Assembly: GCA_024460105.1 (NCBI GenBank)
Contig: JANFXS010000002.1
Span: 434,001 to 498,000 of the forward strand
DNA length: 64,000 nucleotides
Source: Anaerotignum faecicola
Lineage (GTDB): Bacteria > Bacillota > Clostridia > Lachnospirales > Anaerotignaceae
Direction: 5' to 3'
The position numbers were made by a program, and so were the translations under genes. A model generated the notes under the pieces. It did not search any database and was not told where the DNA came from. It was given only the letters and a program-made list of their open reading frames with translations. Positions 42,831 to 52,196 of the stretch are shown here, one piece after another; position 1 is the first letter of the stretch; each line of letters starts with the position of its first letter.

Positions 42831-43655
42831 TTACTCTTCAAAGCCTTCGACTTTTGTGTTATATGAATATTCAGGAGTTGGGAATGCGCCTGTGTTAACT
42901 TCATCAGCGAATGTATCAAGGGCATCGATTACGATTGTCCTTAAATCAGCATATTTCTTAACAAATTTTGGAACCCAGTCGCTCATTCCTAAAATATCAG
43001 GCCATACGAGATCCTGTGAATCGCAGTGAGGGCCAGCGCCGATACCCATTGTAGGGATTGTAAGTTCTTCTGTAATTTTCTTAGCAACGCCGGATGGCAT
43101 GCCTTCAAGGTTGATAAGGAAAGCGCCTGCTTTTTCAACAGCCTTAGCTGTTTCAAGAAGATGTAAAGCCGCCGCGTTGCTCTTGCCCTGAACCTTGAAA
43201 CCGCCCATCATAGCTGAGGACTGAGGAGTTAAACCAATGTGGCCCATTACAGGGATACCTGCTTTAACAACAGCTTCAATATAAGGAACGGCGTTCATGC
43301 CGCCTTCCATTTTAACGCAGTCACATCCGCCTTCAGCGAAAATCCTTGTTGCATTTTCAACAGCCTTGTTTATGTCGCCGTTGTATGCGCCAAAAGGCAT
43401 ATCGCCTACGACAAAAGTGTCAGGAGCGCCTTTTACAACATGTTTAATATGATAAACCATATCGTCTACCGTTACGCCTACAGTGCCTTTTAAGCCAAGC
43501 ATAACCATGCCTAAAGAGTCGCCTACAAGAATCATATCTACCTTAGATGCATTTACAAGCGTTGCCGATGTGTAATCATAGCACGTAACCATTGAAAGTT
43601 TTTTGTCGCTGCCTTTTGTTGCCATGATTTCTGGAACTGTGATTTTCTTTTTCAT
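42831..43655 (-). CDS. panB: 3-methyl-2-oxobutanoate hydroxymethyltransferase
   Basis: The 274-aa enzyme makes ketopantoate from 2-oxoisovalerate and methylene-THF, the first step to pantothenate and CoA. It has the PanB pattern: KKLSMVTCYDYTSATLVNAS, VDMILVGDSLGMVMLG with the metal Asp, DMPFGAYNGDINKAV, VKMEGG, VMGHIGLTPQSS and TIGIGAGPHCDSQ-type text (TMGIGAGPHCDSQDLV). Length matches the family (about 265-280). No panC or panD is near, so pantothenate synthesis genes must be elsewhere or this is a scattered gene. GGGGGA precedes the ATG. The large gap upstream (43656-44834) holds no gene. Confidence 0.93.
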   Translation of the reverse strand: MKKKITVPEIMATKGSDKKLSMVTCYDYTSATLVNASKVDMILVGDSLGMVMLGLKGTVGVTVDDMVYHIKHVVKGAPDTFVVGDMPFGAYNGDINKAVENATRIFAEGGCDCVKMEGGMNAVPYIEAVVKAGIPVMGHIGLTPQSSAMMGGFKVQGKSNAAALHLLETAKAVEKAGAFLINLEGMPSGVAKKITEELTIPTMGIGAGPHCDSQDLVWPDILGMSDWVPKFVKKYADLRTIVIDALDTFADEVNTGAFPTPEYSYNTKVEGFEE

Positions 43656-44264
43656 CTAAAATTTCCCCCTTGAAAATAAAAAAACTATATAAAGCCAACA
43701 TTTGCCTTATCTCACATAACCTGTACACAGTAATGCGGACATCCCGCGCTTTCCGATATACATACGTCAAGTATCCGCCTTTGTTTTAAACCGCGGCTTG
43801 TACGCAAAAAGGAAATATGCGGCTTTTCCGCATGAAGATAAGCGCAGCGGAACATCCGTCCCGGCATGCACACTCTTTGTAAGCCTTAGGCAACAGACTT
43901 ATTATCATTATAACTCACAAAACGATAAAAATAAATGATATTTATGCCGAAGTTTTTTAATTAACTCAAATTATTTTTGTAAAATTTTGTTTAAAATTTA
44001 ACATTTTTCATTGGCCACGTACAAAGTAAAATATGAAACAGTCAAAATTACCAATAATATAACAAAAAATGCAGTATATACTGTTTTAAAGTTGGTCAAA
44101 TCCACTATATCGACATAAAAACAACTCCTTAATCATACCGATGCCATAATCCTCCGCCCTAAGATTTTTGCCGTTGTATGCAATTTTTATACATTCGTAC
44201 TACTAAATAAAATCAAACGTTTTATATTTAAAATACTTATTTTCGGTTTCCAAGATCATACACT

Positions 44265-44516
44265 GTTGGAAACGGGCATTAACGGAATAATATAGGCGTC
44301 AAAAGCATTTGAAGCCTCGCCGGCAACGCCTGCATGCTTTCTCCTTGCCCTTAAACCGCTGATGCCTTTCTTAACTTTTTGACTCCACATGGATAAAATT
44401 TTTCGTTAATCAAGGCGCAAATATGCAGGCATGCCTTCAGGCAAGTATGCAAACCGTATGCGGCACGGAAATGTTGAAAATTTTTCCCCGCGTTTCGTGT
44501 GCGCCATTGTAAACTG
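44265..44516 (+). repeat. MITE-like dispersed repeat, copy R2 (degenerate)
   Basis: The 3' half matches the family well: AAATGTTGAAAATTTTTCC, CGTGTGCGCC and ATTGTAAACTG. The 5' half is eroded; GGGCATTAACGG, CTTGCCCTTAAACCGC and TTCTTAACTTT still align. It also shares AAGGCGCAAATATGCAGGCA with copy R4. Confidence 0.55.
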
Positions 44517-44765
44517 AAGCAAATATGCGATTATGAGCGCAGATTTTCACATAATAACGTTCATGAGCGGATAAATCGTCATGAAGAAAAATAGAAAAAA
44601 ACTCCTTTGAGAATTTAAATAGCGATAAAGCGTATCCAATATTTAAAACAGATACCCTTGTCTTTATAAAAACAGCCGAAAGCGTCGTCATAAGTAAAGC
44701 GGATGAATTTATTGCGCCGTATTATAATGGCAATACGCTTCATTTTCTGTATTCTGCAAATAGAA

Positions 44766-44798
44766 AATCCCCCGTATAACTAAATTATACGGGGGATT
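44766..44798. terminator. Terminator of ileS
   Basis: AATCCCCCGTATAA (44766-44779) and TTATACGGGGGATT (44785-44798) form a 14-bp perfect stem. T-rich tails on both strands (minus TTCTATTT) allow termination in either direction. Confidence 0.75.
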
Positions 44799-44834
44799 CC
44801 CTTTTTTATGGAAGTCAGCCGATACGTCCGTTTA

Positions 44835-47800
44835 TTATTTATTGTTTTTTTCTACGGCTATCGTTACCTTTTCACCGTTTACATTCCATTCTTTTTCATA
44901 GCCTTTTAAGCCGTCAAAAGATATGCTGTCGGCAAGCACGTCGCCTTTAATCATATCTCCGTTCTTTTCGGCAATACATTTAACTTTGTCATTGCCTGCA
45001 AAATAAAGATTTATCCTGTCCATAACTTCAAATCCGGCTTCTTTCCTCATTGTCTGCACTTTGCTTACAATTTCACGCACAAAGCCTTCTTCGATAAGTT
45101 CGTCGGTAAGGTTCGTATCAAGCACAACCGTCACCTTTAAATCGCCTTCCGTAATAAAGCCGGCCTTTTCCGTAGTTTCAATAAGCACATCGCTTTCGGC
45201 AAGGTTAATTTCAGTACCGTCAATTTCAAATGTAATTGAATTTCCTTTTTTAAATTCGGCAACATATGAACTTGAATCGCATGAAGCGAGGAACTGTCCG
45301 ATTTTCGGAACAAGTTTTCCGTATTTAGGCCCCAATGTCCTAAGCTGAGGTTTGAGACTGTATCCTGCAAATGCGTCCGTATCCTGTGTAAACACAACAT
45401 TTTTAACATTAAGCTCGTCAGCTATCGTATTTACAAACATTTCAGGAAGTTCTTTTTCTGCCTTGACATACATTGTGCCGATTGGCTGACGGTTTTTAAT
45501 GTTTGCAGTATTCCTTGCGGCGCGCCCTTTCACTACAATCTGAAGAACCGTATCCATGTTAGCCTCAAGTTCCTTGTCAATCCATTCTTCTTTAACATAA
45601 GGATAATCAGCAAGATGCACGCTTACAGGGGCATTTTTGTCAAAAGTCCTTACAAGGTTTGAATATATGTCCTCAACTATATAAGGAACAAACGGCGCCG
45701 CAAGCTTGCTCATTGTAACAAGAACAGTGTAAAGTGTCATATATGCGTTAACTTTATCCTGCGGCATGCCGTTGCCCCAGAAACGCTCGCGGCTCCTTCT
45801 TACATACCAGTTGCTGAGATCGTCCACAAATTCCTGCATAGCCCTTGCCGGCTCCGTAATTTTATAAGAGTTAAGACATTCGTCAACATATTTAACAACC
45901 GAATTAAGCTTTGAAAGCACCCATTTGTCCATCGGAGGGAGCTTGTCGTATTCAAGGCTGTACTTTGTAGGATCAAACTGGTCAATTTCGGCATAAAGCA
46001 CATAGAAAGCGTATGTGTTCCAAAGAGTTCCCATAAACTTCCTCTGCTGGTCGCTCACCGCATCCTCATCAAAACGGCATGGCAGCCATGGAGCGCTGTT
46101 GACATAGAAATACCAACGGATAGCGTCCGCACCCTGCTTGTCGAGTATATACCATGGATCCACAACATTTCCTTTATGCTTGCTCATCTTAATTCCGTTT
46201 TTGTCAAGCACATGGCCCAAAACAATACAGTTTTTATAATCCGTGCTGTCAAAAAGCAAAGTTGATATTGCAAGCTGCGAATAGAACCAGCCCCTTGTCT
46301 GATCTATGGCCTCCGAAATAAAGTCCGCCGGGAAACGCGATTCAAAAAGCTCTTTATTTTCAAATGGGTAGTGCCACTGTGCAAAAGGCATTGCGCCGCT
46401 GTCAAACCAGCAGTCTATAACCTCCGAAACCCTTGTCATCTGCTTTCCGCATTCCGGACATTTGATATGAACCGCATCAATAAAAGGCTTGTGAAGTTCA
46501 ATATCATCCGGGCAGTCGTCGCTCATTGATTTAAGTTCTTCAATACTGCCTATTACATGGCGGCATCCGCATTCACATTCCCAAACGGGAAGCGGAGTTC
46601 CCCAATACCGTTCGCGGCTTAATCCCCAGTCGATAACATTCTCGAGGAATTTTCCGAAACGGCCCTCTTTTATATTGTCGGGATACCAGTTTATTGTACG
46701 GTTGTTTGCAACAAGCCTGTCCCTTACCTTTGTCATTTCGATAAACCATGTATCCCTTGCATAATAAAGAAGCGGCGTATCGCACCTCCAGCAGAACGGA
46801 TAACTGTGTTCAAAATTAAGAGCGGCAAAGAGAGTCCCTTTTTCTTTGAGATATTCGAGCACCATTTTGTCGCCGTCTTTAACAAATACGCCTTTCCATG
46901 GTTTGACTTCTTCTGTAAAAAGTCCCTGGCTGTCCACATACTGGCGGAAAGGCAGGCCGTAATTACGTCCGAGACGGGCGTCATCCTCACCGAATGCAGG
47001 CGCAATGTGTACAACGCCCGTACCGTCGGTAAGCGTAACATAATCGTCCGTTACAACCCTGAAACCTTTGTCATCGTCGTCCACAAAGTCAAAAAGCGGC
47101 CAATAGCGCACTCCCACATAATCAGCGCCTTTTTTAGTTTCAACAACTTCATAGTCGGCGTCCTCTCCCAGCACAGATTTAAGGAGAGCTTCCGCAAGTA
47201 TGAGAAATTCGCCGTCTTTTTTTATTTTAACATACGTTTCCTTCTCGTTCATGGCGAGGGCAACGTTTGACGGAAGGGTCCAAGGGGTTGTCGTCCATGC
47301 GAGTATATATTCGTTTTCCGCATCCCTTACTTTAAATTTTGCAATTGCGGAAATTTCCTTAACGTCTTTGTATCCCTGAGCAACCTCGTGGCTTGAAAGA
47401 GCCGTCCCGCAGCGAGGGCAGTAAGGCACGATTTTATGTCCCTTGTACAAAAGGCCTTTGTCCCAAATCTTTTTAAGCGCCCACCAAACGCTTTCTATAT
47501 AGTTATTGTGGTACGTTACATAAGCGGAGTCCATATCAGCCCAGAAAGCGACGCGGTCGCTCATGTCCTCCCATTCGGACTTATATTTCCAAACGCTTTC
47601 CTTGCATTTTTGTATAAACGGCTCAACGCCGTATTCCTCAATCTGCGGTTTGCCGTCAAGGCCGAGCATTTTTTCGACTTCAAGCTCTACCGGGAGGCCA
47701 TGGGTATCCCAGCCCGCTTTGCGGACAATATCATATCCTTTCATAACCCTGTATCTTAATATGATGTCCTTAACGCTCCTTGTAATAACATGGCCTATAT

Positions 47801-47963
47801 GCGGCCTGCCGTTGGCGGTAGGCGGGCCTTCATACCATGTAAACTTAGGGCCGCCGGATCTTAATTCGGTACTTTTTTTAAAGATTTCGTTCTTTTTCCA
47901 GAAATCAAGTATTGCCTTTTCTCTGGACACAAAGTCAAGGTTCGTTGATACTTTGCTGTACAT
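44835..47963 (-). CDS. ileS: Isoleucyl-tRNA synthetase
   Basis: The 1042-aa class I synthetase charges tRNA-Ile. The HIGH motif is in PPTANGRPHIGHVITRS (about residues 48-64) and KMSKS appears as KMSKHKGNVVDPWYI (about 595). The CP1 editing domain (TTPWTLPSNVALAMN) is intact. Internal zinc-type cysteines occur in CECGCRH and CPECGKQ. The length (1042 rather than about 920) fits the longer, eukaryote-like IleS2 type, often linked to mupirocin tolerance; this is inference from length and style. Expression is controlled by an isoleucine T-box leader (48007-48371). AGGAGG precedes ATG 47963. Confidence 0.95.
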   Translation of the reverse strand: MYSKVSTNLDFVSREKAILDFWKKNEIFKKSTELRSGGPKFTWYEGPPTANGRPHIGHVITRSVKDIILRYRVMKGYDIVRKAGWDTHGLPVELEVEKMLGLDGKPQIEEYGVEPFIQKCKESVWKYKSEWEDMSDRVAFWADMDSAYVTYHNNYIESVWWALKKIWDKGLLYKGHKIVPYCPRCGTALSSHEVAQGYKDVKEISAIAKFKVRDAENEYILAWTTTPWTLPSNVALAMNEKETYVKIKKDGEFLILAEALLKSVLGEDADYEVVETKKGADYVGVRYWPLFDFVDDDDKGFRVVTDDYVTLTDGTGVVHIAPAFGEDDARLGRNYGLPFRQYVDSQGLFTEEVKPWKGVFVKDGDKMVLEYLKEKGTLFAALNFEHSYPFCWRCDTPLLYYARDTWFIEMTKVRDRLVANNRTINWYPDNIKEGRFGKFLENVIDWGLSRERYWGTPLPVWECECGCRHVIGSIEELKSMSDDCPDDIELHKPFIDAVHIKCPECGKQMTRVSEVIDCWFDSGAMPFAQWHYPFENKELFESRFPADFISEAIDQTRGWFYSQLAISTLLFDSTDYKNCIVLGHVLDKNGIKMSKHKGNVVDPWYILDKQGADAIRWYFYVNSAPWLPCRFDEDAVSDQQRKFMGTLWNTYAFYVLYAEIDQFDPTKYSLEYDKLPPMDKWVLSKLNSVVKYVDECLNSYKITEPARAMQEFVDDLSNWYVRRSRERFWGNGMPQDKVNAYMTLYTVLVTMSKLAAPFVPYIVEDIYSNLVRTFDKNAPVSVHLADYPYVKEEWIDKELEANMDTVLQIVVKGRAARNTANIKNRQPIGTMYVKAEKELPEMFVNTIADELNVKNVVFTQDTDAFAGYSLKPQLRTLGPKYGKLVPKIGQFLASCDSSSYVAEFKKGNSITFEIDGTEINLAESDVLIETTEKAGFITEGDLKVTVVLDTNLTDELIEEGFVREIVSKVQTMRKEAGFEVMDRINLYFAGNDKVKCIAEKNGDMIKGDVLADSISFDGLKGYEKEWNVNGEKVTIAVEKNNK

Positions 47964-48006
47964 TTCTTTTCCTCCTAAAATAATAAATATATTAAAAACT
48001 TAATTA

Positions 48007-48371
48007 ACAATAAAAAAACCCCGTCCTGCAAATACAGGACGAGGGATCGCGGTACCACCTGAATTGGCATAAATATATTATGCCCTCTTTGAAGGCGCCG
48101 AAACAGCGCCGCCCGATTAACGGAGGGAAAACCGTCGCCGGCTACTTAAATATTTCGCCTGCGCCGCTAAAAGGTGATTTTGGGCATTTCCTACTTGCGG
48201 CGGGCTTCCACCTTCCCCGCCTCGCTTTGGCTTTTGAAAAATGCTTACTGTCCTTATCACTGCGTTTTAACATATAAATATTTGTCACGGCGGTTTTGCC
48301 GCCGATTTTTTATTCGCAAAACAGACGGGCAAAGAGAATTTGCCGCAATAAGATAAAACTTGATGCTGTTC
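48007..48371 (-). ncRNA. T-box leader (isoleucine class) upstream of ileS
   Basis: On the minus strand the leader has the stem I segment AAGGTGGAAGCCCGCC, a likely specifier ATC (48176-48178) in AAAATCACCTTTT, the T-box AGGTGGTACCGCG (about 48047-48060) and the terminator CGTCCTGTATTTGCAGGACG followed by GGGTTTTTTT. It lets uncharged tRNA-Ile induce ileS. Confidence 0.93.
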
Positions 48372-48376
48372 GTTAG

Positions 48377-48405
48377 ATTATATATTATTAAACCTCTTTT
48401 GTAAA
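48377..48405 (-). promoter_or_regulatory. Promoter of the ileS T-box transcript
   Basis: On the minus strand TTTACA (48400-48405), a 17-bp spacer and TATAAT (48377-48382) form a near-perfect promoter just upstream of the T-box leader. Confidence 0.7.
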
Positions 48406-48446
48406 GGGGTGAATTTAAAAACAGAAAGCGATTTTAAAAAATATGT

Positions 48447-48475
48447 TTGAAATATCCGCAAAATCGGAGTATAAT
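48447..48475 (+). promoter_or_regulatory. Promoter of pncB
   Basis: TTGAAA (48447-48452), a 17-bp spacer and TATAAT (48470-48475) lie 54 bp before the pncB start and are divergent from the ileS promoter. Confidence 0.6.
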
Positions 48476-48528
48476 GTTTGTTAATTTATTTATAGTTATG
48501 TTTATATTATAAAAAGGAGTATATACAC

Positions 48529-49977
48529 ATGGATATTCAGAATTGGCCTCTTTTAACCGACCTTTATGAGCTTACAATGATGCAGGGATATTTTAATTCG
48601 CCGCAGGAAAATAAAACCGTTGTTTTTGACCTTTTTTATAGGATAAATCCCTCAAACGCAAGCTTTGCAATCACCTGTGGACTTGAACAGGCCATTGAAT
48701 ATATTAAAAATCTCAAATTTACAGACAGCCAGCTTAATTACCTTAAAAGTCTAGGCATATTTGACGATGAATTTTTGAACTATCTTAAAAACTTCAAATT
48801 TTCAGGCGATATACTGGCAATACCGGAAGGAACCGTAGTTTTCCCTATGGAACCTCTACTCCAGGTAAAAGCGCCGATTATGGAAGCGCAGCTTGTCGAA
48901 ACGGCATTGTTAAATATAATAAACCATCAAAGCCTTATAGCGACAAAGGCCGCAAGGGTTGTATGGGCGGCAAGCGGAGATCCAGTTTTGGAATTCGGCC
49001 TTAGGCGGGCGCAGGGACCGGACGCCGGCACATACGGCGCAAGGGCGGCCGTTATAGGAGGCTGCGTAGGCACAAGCAACGTGCTTACAGGCCAGCTTTT
49101 TGACGTGCCTGTAAAGGGCACCCATGCCCACAGCTGGGTAATGAGTTTCCAAAGCGAGCTTGAAGCGTTCAGGGCGTACGCAAAAAAGTTTCCTGACGCA
49201 TGCCTTCTTCTTGTGGACACATACAATACCCTTGAGCAGGGAATACCGAACGCTATACAATGCTTTAAAGAAATGAAAGCAGCCGGCTATCCACTTAAAG
49301 GCTACGGAATACGCCTTGACAGCGGGGATCTTGCGTATATATCAAAGCAGGCGAGAAAAATGCTCGACGCCGCCGGATTTGAAGACGCAATTATAAGCGC
49401 AAGCAGCGACCTTGACGAAAACCTTATTGCAAGCCTTAAACTTCAGGGAGCAAAAATAACCCTTTGGGGCGTCGGCACAAAACTTATAACCTCCGACGAC
49501 TGTCCGGCTTTCGGCGGCGTTTACAAGCTTGCGGCCGAAACTGACGAAACCGGCGAATTCGTGCCTAAAATAAAGCTTTCAAATAATCCTTCAAAAGTGA
49601 CCCTGCCGGGAATTAAAAAAGTAATAAGGATTTATGACAAAACCACAAATAAAATTAAAGCAGACCTTATAACCCTTGAACACGAAACTTATGACGAAAA
49701 CAACCCTTTAACGCTGTTTGACCAAACGGCAACATGGAAAAGGATGGAGCTCAAACCCGGTTCATATTATTTAAGGGAACTTTTAACACCTGTATTCGTT
49801 AATGGCGAATGCGTATATACTTCGCCGAAAACAATGGAAATCAGGGAATACGCGCAAAAAGAGCTCAATACCCTTTGGGACGAGCATAGGCGTTTGGCAA
49901 ACCCCCACACAGTGCCTGTCGATTTGTCCGAGGAGCTTTATGTTCTCCGTGAAAGGATGATTAGGGAGTTTAAATAA
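48529..49977 (+). CDS. pncB: Nicotinate phosphoribosyltransferase
   Basis: The 482-aa enzyme makes nicotinate mononucleotide from nicotinate and PRPP in NAD salvage. Recognisable parts are LLTDLYELTMMQGYF at the N terminus, the FDLFYRINPSNASFAI region, EFGLRRAQGPDAG, GTHAHSWVMSF with the phosphorylated-His motif, LLVDTYNTLEQG and YGIRLDSGDLAYISKQ. The C-terminal portion LSNNPSKVTLPG and a cysteine-poor tail match bacterial PncB of about 480 aa. AAAAAGGAG precedes ATG 48529. It stands alone between ileS and a LarA-like gene; a terminator is at 50044-50066. Confidence 0.95.
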   Translation: MDIQNWPLLTDLYELTMMQGYFNSPQENKTVVFDLFYRINPSNASFAITCGLEQAIEYIKNLKFTDSQLNYLKSLGIFDDEFLNYLKNFKFSGDILAIPEGTVVFPMEPLLQVKAPIMEAQLVETALLNIINHQSLIATKAARVVWAASGDPVLEFGLRRAQGPDAGTYGARAAVIGGCVGTSNVLTGQLFDVPVKGTHAHSWVMSFQSELEAFRAYAKKFPDACLLLVDTYNTLEQGIPNAIQCFKEMKAAGYPLKGYGIRLDSGDLAYISKQARKMLDAAGFEDAIISASSDLDENLIASLKLQGAKITLWGVGTKLITSDDCPAFGGVYKLAAETDETGEFVPKIKLSNNPSKVTLPGIKKVIRIYDKTTNKIKADLITLEHETYDENNPLTLFDQTATWKRMELKPGSYYLRELLTPVFVNGECVYTSPKTMEIREYAQKELNTLWDEHRRLANPHTVPVDLSEELYVLRERMIREFK

Positions 49978-50043
49978 AGCGTATTAAAAAAACTTTTACG
50001 CTTTATGGAAAACCGAATATAAAAACATACCGACAAACCTTTT

Positions 50044-50066
50044 AAACGCCTGAAAAGGCGTTTTTT
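50044..50066 (+). terminator. Terminator of pncB
   Basis: AAACGCC (50044-50050) and GGCGTTT (50057-50063) form a short stem with six Ts, about 70 bp after pncB. Confidence 0.65.
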
Positions 50067-50106
50067 ATCTTCCTTCCAGCATCCGAGTATACTGAGAATA
50101 TATTAA

Positions 50107-50135
50107 TTGACATGAAAATTATCAAATGATATTAT
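50107..50135 (+). promoter_or_regulatory. Promoter of the LarA-like gene
   Basis: TTGACA (50107-50112, a perfect -35), a 17-bp spacer and TATTAT (50130-50135) lie 56 bp before the gene. Confidence 0.6.
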
Positions 50136-50190
50136 AGAATTATATTATTACATTTATTTACAGTCTATTGTTATCAAAGGGGGAAACAAA

Positions 50191-51489
50191 ATGGCTAAAT
50201 ACAGTTTCAGGTACGGCGACGGAAACATTGACTTTGAATATCCTCAGGAAGATGTAATAAAAGTCCTTGAGCCAAATAAAGTTGATATCCCTTGCCTTGA
50301 CGAGGAAGAAATAATAAGGAAATCCATTGAAAACCCTATCGGCTCTCCTAAATTGGAAGAAATAGTTAAGGCCGGGCAGACAGTATGCATAGTTGTTCCG
50401 GATGTTACAAGGCTTTGGTCAAAACCTGCCGTTATATGCAAAATATTAGTCGAAAAGCTCAATAAAATAGGCGTTAAAGACAGCGATATACTTTTTATAG
50501 CCGCTGTGGGCACCCACAGACTTCAGGAAGAAGAAGATTTTATCAATCTTATCGGCGAGGATCTTTATAAACGCATACGGATAGAAAACCACCTTTGCGA
50601 CGGAGAAGTTGTGGAAACCGGCGTTTCTTCATACGGAAACGTTATGCAGGTTAATGCCCATGCTATGGCGTGCGATCATAGGATACTTGTCGGCGGCGTT
50701 GTTTTCCATTTCTTAGCCGGGTTCGGCGGCGGAAGGAAAACCGTACTTCCGGGAATTTCAAGCCGTTCCACAATAAACTACAACCATAAAATGTATTTTA
50801 AACCAGGTCCGGCCGGAAGCGGAGCAATAGAAACCTGCGCCTGCGGTATTTTTGACGAAACCAATCCTCTTAACATGGATATGATAGAAGCCGCAAAATT
50901 CGCACAAATATCTTTCATAGTAAATTCGGTTGTCAACAGCGAACAAAAAATAGCGGCATGTTTCTCGGGCGACGTTATTAAAGCCCATGAGGAAGCGGCG
51001 GCGCTGGTTAAAAAAATCGACGGCGTAAAAATAGACCGTCAAGCAGATCTCGTAATAGCTTCTGCCTGCGGATACCCAAAAGATATAAACTTTTATCAGG
51101 GAGTTAAACCCGTATTTAACGCCATAGGCGCCATTAAGCCGAAAGAAGGCGTTCTTATACTTGTTTCCGAATGCCGCGAAGGTTTCGGCAACCCCGACAC
51201 CGAAAAATTCGCCTTTGAATTTGACAACATGCTTGACAGGGAAATATATCTCCGTGATAATTACGGCATAGGACGTTTCACGGGATTCAGGCTTTTTGAA
51301 GTGGCGACACAAATCCATTTTATACTTGTATCCAGCATGAAGCCGGAAATGTTTGCCAAAACAGACATTCACACGGCAGAAACTGTTGAAGACGCCATAG
51401 AATTGGCCAAGAAGCTTACCGGTAAAGAAAAGCTTTCAACATACATAATGCCTTATGCCGCCAACACAATGGCAAGCATGAACATTTAA
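50191..51489 (+). CDS. LarA-family (lactate racemase-like, DUF2088) protein
   Basis: The 432-aa protein matches the LarA family of nickel-pincer-cofactor enzymes, which racemise or epimerise 2-hydroxy acids. Motifs include VPDVTRLW (residues about 68-75), VGTHRLQEEEDF, GVVFHFLAGFGGGRKTVLPG with catalytic-type His and Lys, and NPLNMDMIEAAKFA. No larB, larC or larE genes for making the nickel cofactor are nearby, so the cofactor must come from elsewhere or another 2-hydroxy acid is processed. The substrate is not certain; lactate is one candidate among several known for the family. GGGGG precedes the ATG; a strong terminator follows at 51628. Confidence 0.85.
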   Translation: MAKYSFRYGDGNIDFEYPQEDVIKVLEPNKVDIPCLDEEEIIRKSIENPIGSPKLEEIVKAGQTVCIVVPDVTRLWSKPAVICKILVEKLNKIGVKDSDILFIAAVGTHRLQEEEDFINLIGEDLYKRIRIENHLCDGEVVETGVSSYGNVMQVNAHAMACDHRILVGGVVFHFLAGFGGGRKTVLPGISSRSTINYNHKMYFKPGPAGSGAIETCACGIFDETNPLNMDMIEAAKFAQISFIVNSVVNSEQKIAACFSGDVIKAHEEAAALVKKIDGVKIDRQADLVIASACGYPKDINFYQGVKPVFNAIGAIKPKEGVLILVSECREGFGNPDTEKFAFEFDNMLDREIYLRDNYGIGRFTGFRLFEVATQIHFILVSSMKPEMFAKTDIHTAETVEDAIELAKKLTGKEKLSTYIMPYAANTMASMNI

Positions 51490-51627
51490 ACGGGCGCAAT
51501 ATATGTTCGGTACATACCATGCATTTAGACTGTGCATTTTATAGCAAAGTATGGCTGATTACAAAGTAAAGAATACTGATTGTAAAAGCAAGTAATATTC
51601 TCACAAAAAATAGGTAATACCAGTTAT

Positions 51628-51674
51628 AAAGGCGTTTTATCCTGTTAATTTCTCGTGGATAAAACGCCTTTTCA
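51628..51674 (+). terminator. Terminator of the LarA-like gene
   Basis: AAAGGCGTTTTATCC (51628-51642) and GGATAAAACGCCTTT (51657-51671) form a 15-bp perfect stem followed by TTCATTT. Confidence 0.75.
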
Positions 51675-52027
51675 TTTATTATACACTTCGCAAATCAGCG
51701 TCAGCATATTTGATTTTTAACATATCCTTCGATTTTAAATTATTTATACCCCGGTTTACAAAGCATGTACGGGTAAGTCCGGCATAACGGCACAGTATAG
51801 CCCCAAAACTATTTAACACATCTTCGGCACGCATTTTCACTGCTTTTAAGCAGCTAATGGCGGCCTTAACTCGGCAACTGTCCTTACCATTCCGCATCCG
51901 TAAAACCATTATGCATGATATCTGAAAAATCCAAAGCGAAAAAAGCAAAACCTCATATTTATAATATAAAAGCAAATCTCATAGACTCCGGTTAGTTCCG
52001 TTTGCACCGTCTGCTTCAGTACAAATA

Positions 52028-52097
52028 AAAAAGGCCTCGTATTTATTCTCTTGGGAGGAAGAATAAACAGAAAGCCCGAGATGTATAGGCCGCGGAT
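52028..52097 (-). terminator. Possible terminator of the pst-phoU operon
   Basis: On the minus strand GGCC...CTCG pairs with CGAG-GCC around an inner TTTATTCT/AGAATAAA hairpin, followed by TTTTTTATTT. It lies about 100 bp after the phoU stop. Confidence 0.4.
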
Positions 52098-52196
52098 TGG
52101 GTAAACATGCAAATTTGGAGGAAATTGCATATAAGAATTATTGTAACCGTCAGCCAATACACTTTATCAAAAATCAGCTAAAGCATGTATGCGCAA

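Larger units (their letters stand above)
43656..44834. other. Large intergenic gap with degenerate repeat copy R2
   Basis: I see no gene in these 1.18 kb. They contain AT-rich DNA, one degenerate copy of the dispersed repeat (about 44265-44516) and the ileS terminator at 44766-44798. A minus-strand frame at 44437-44691 lies mostly within or beside the repeat and is not supported. Confidence 0.5.
51490..52196. other. Intergenic gap after the LarA-like gene
   Basis: There is no gene I can support in these 700 bp. They hold the terminator at 51628-51674, and a hairpin with a T-run serving phoU near 52028-52097. Overlapping minus-strand frames (51679-51975, 51909-52157) lack domains and convincing ribosome sites. 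Confidence 0.4.

Noticed and set aside
44437-44691. 84-codon minus-strand frame
   Set aside because: Partly inside degenerate repeat R2; no ribosome site or domain.
51679-51975. 98-codon minus-strand frame after the LarA-like gene
   Set aside because: No family pattern, no clear ribosome site, and it begins at the terminator edge; possibly chance.
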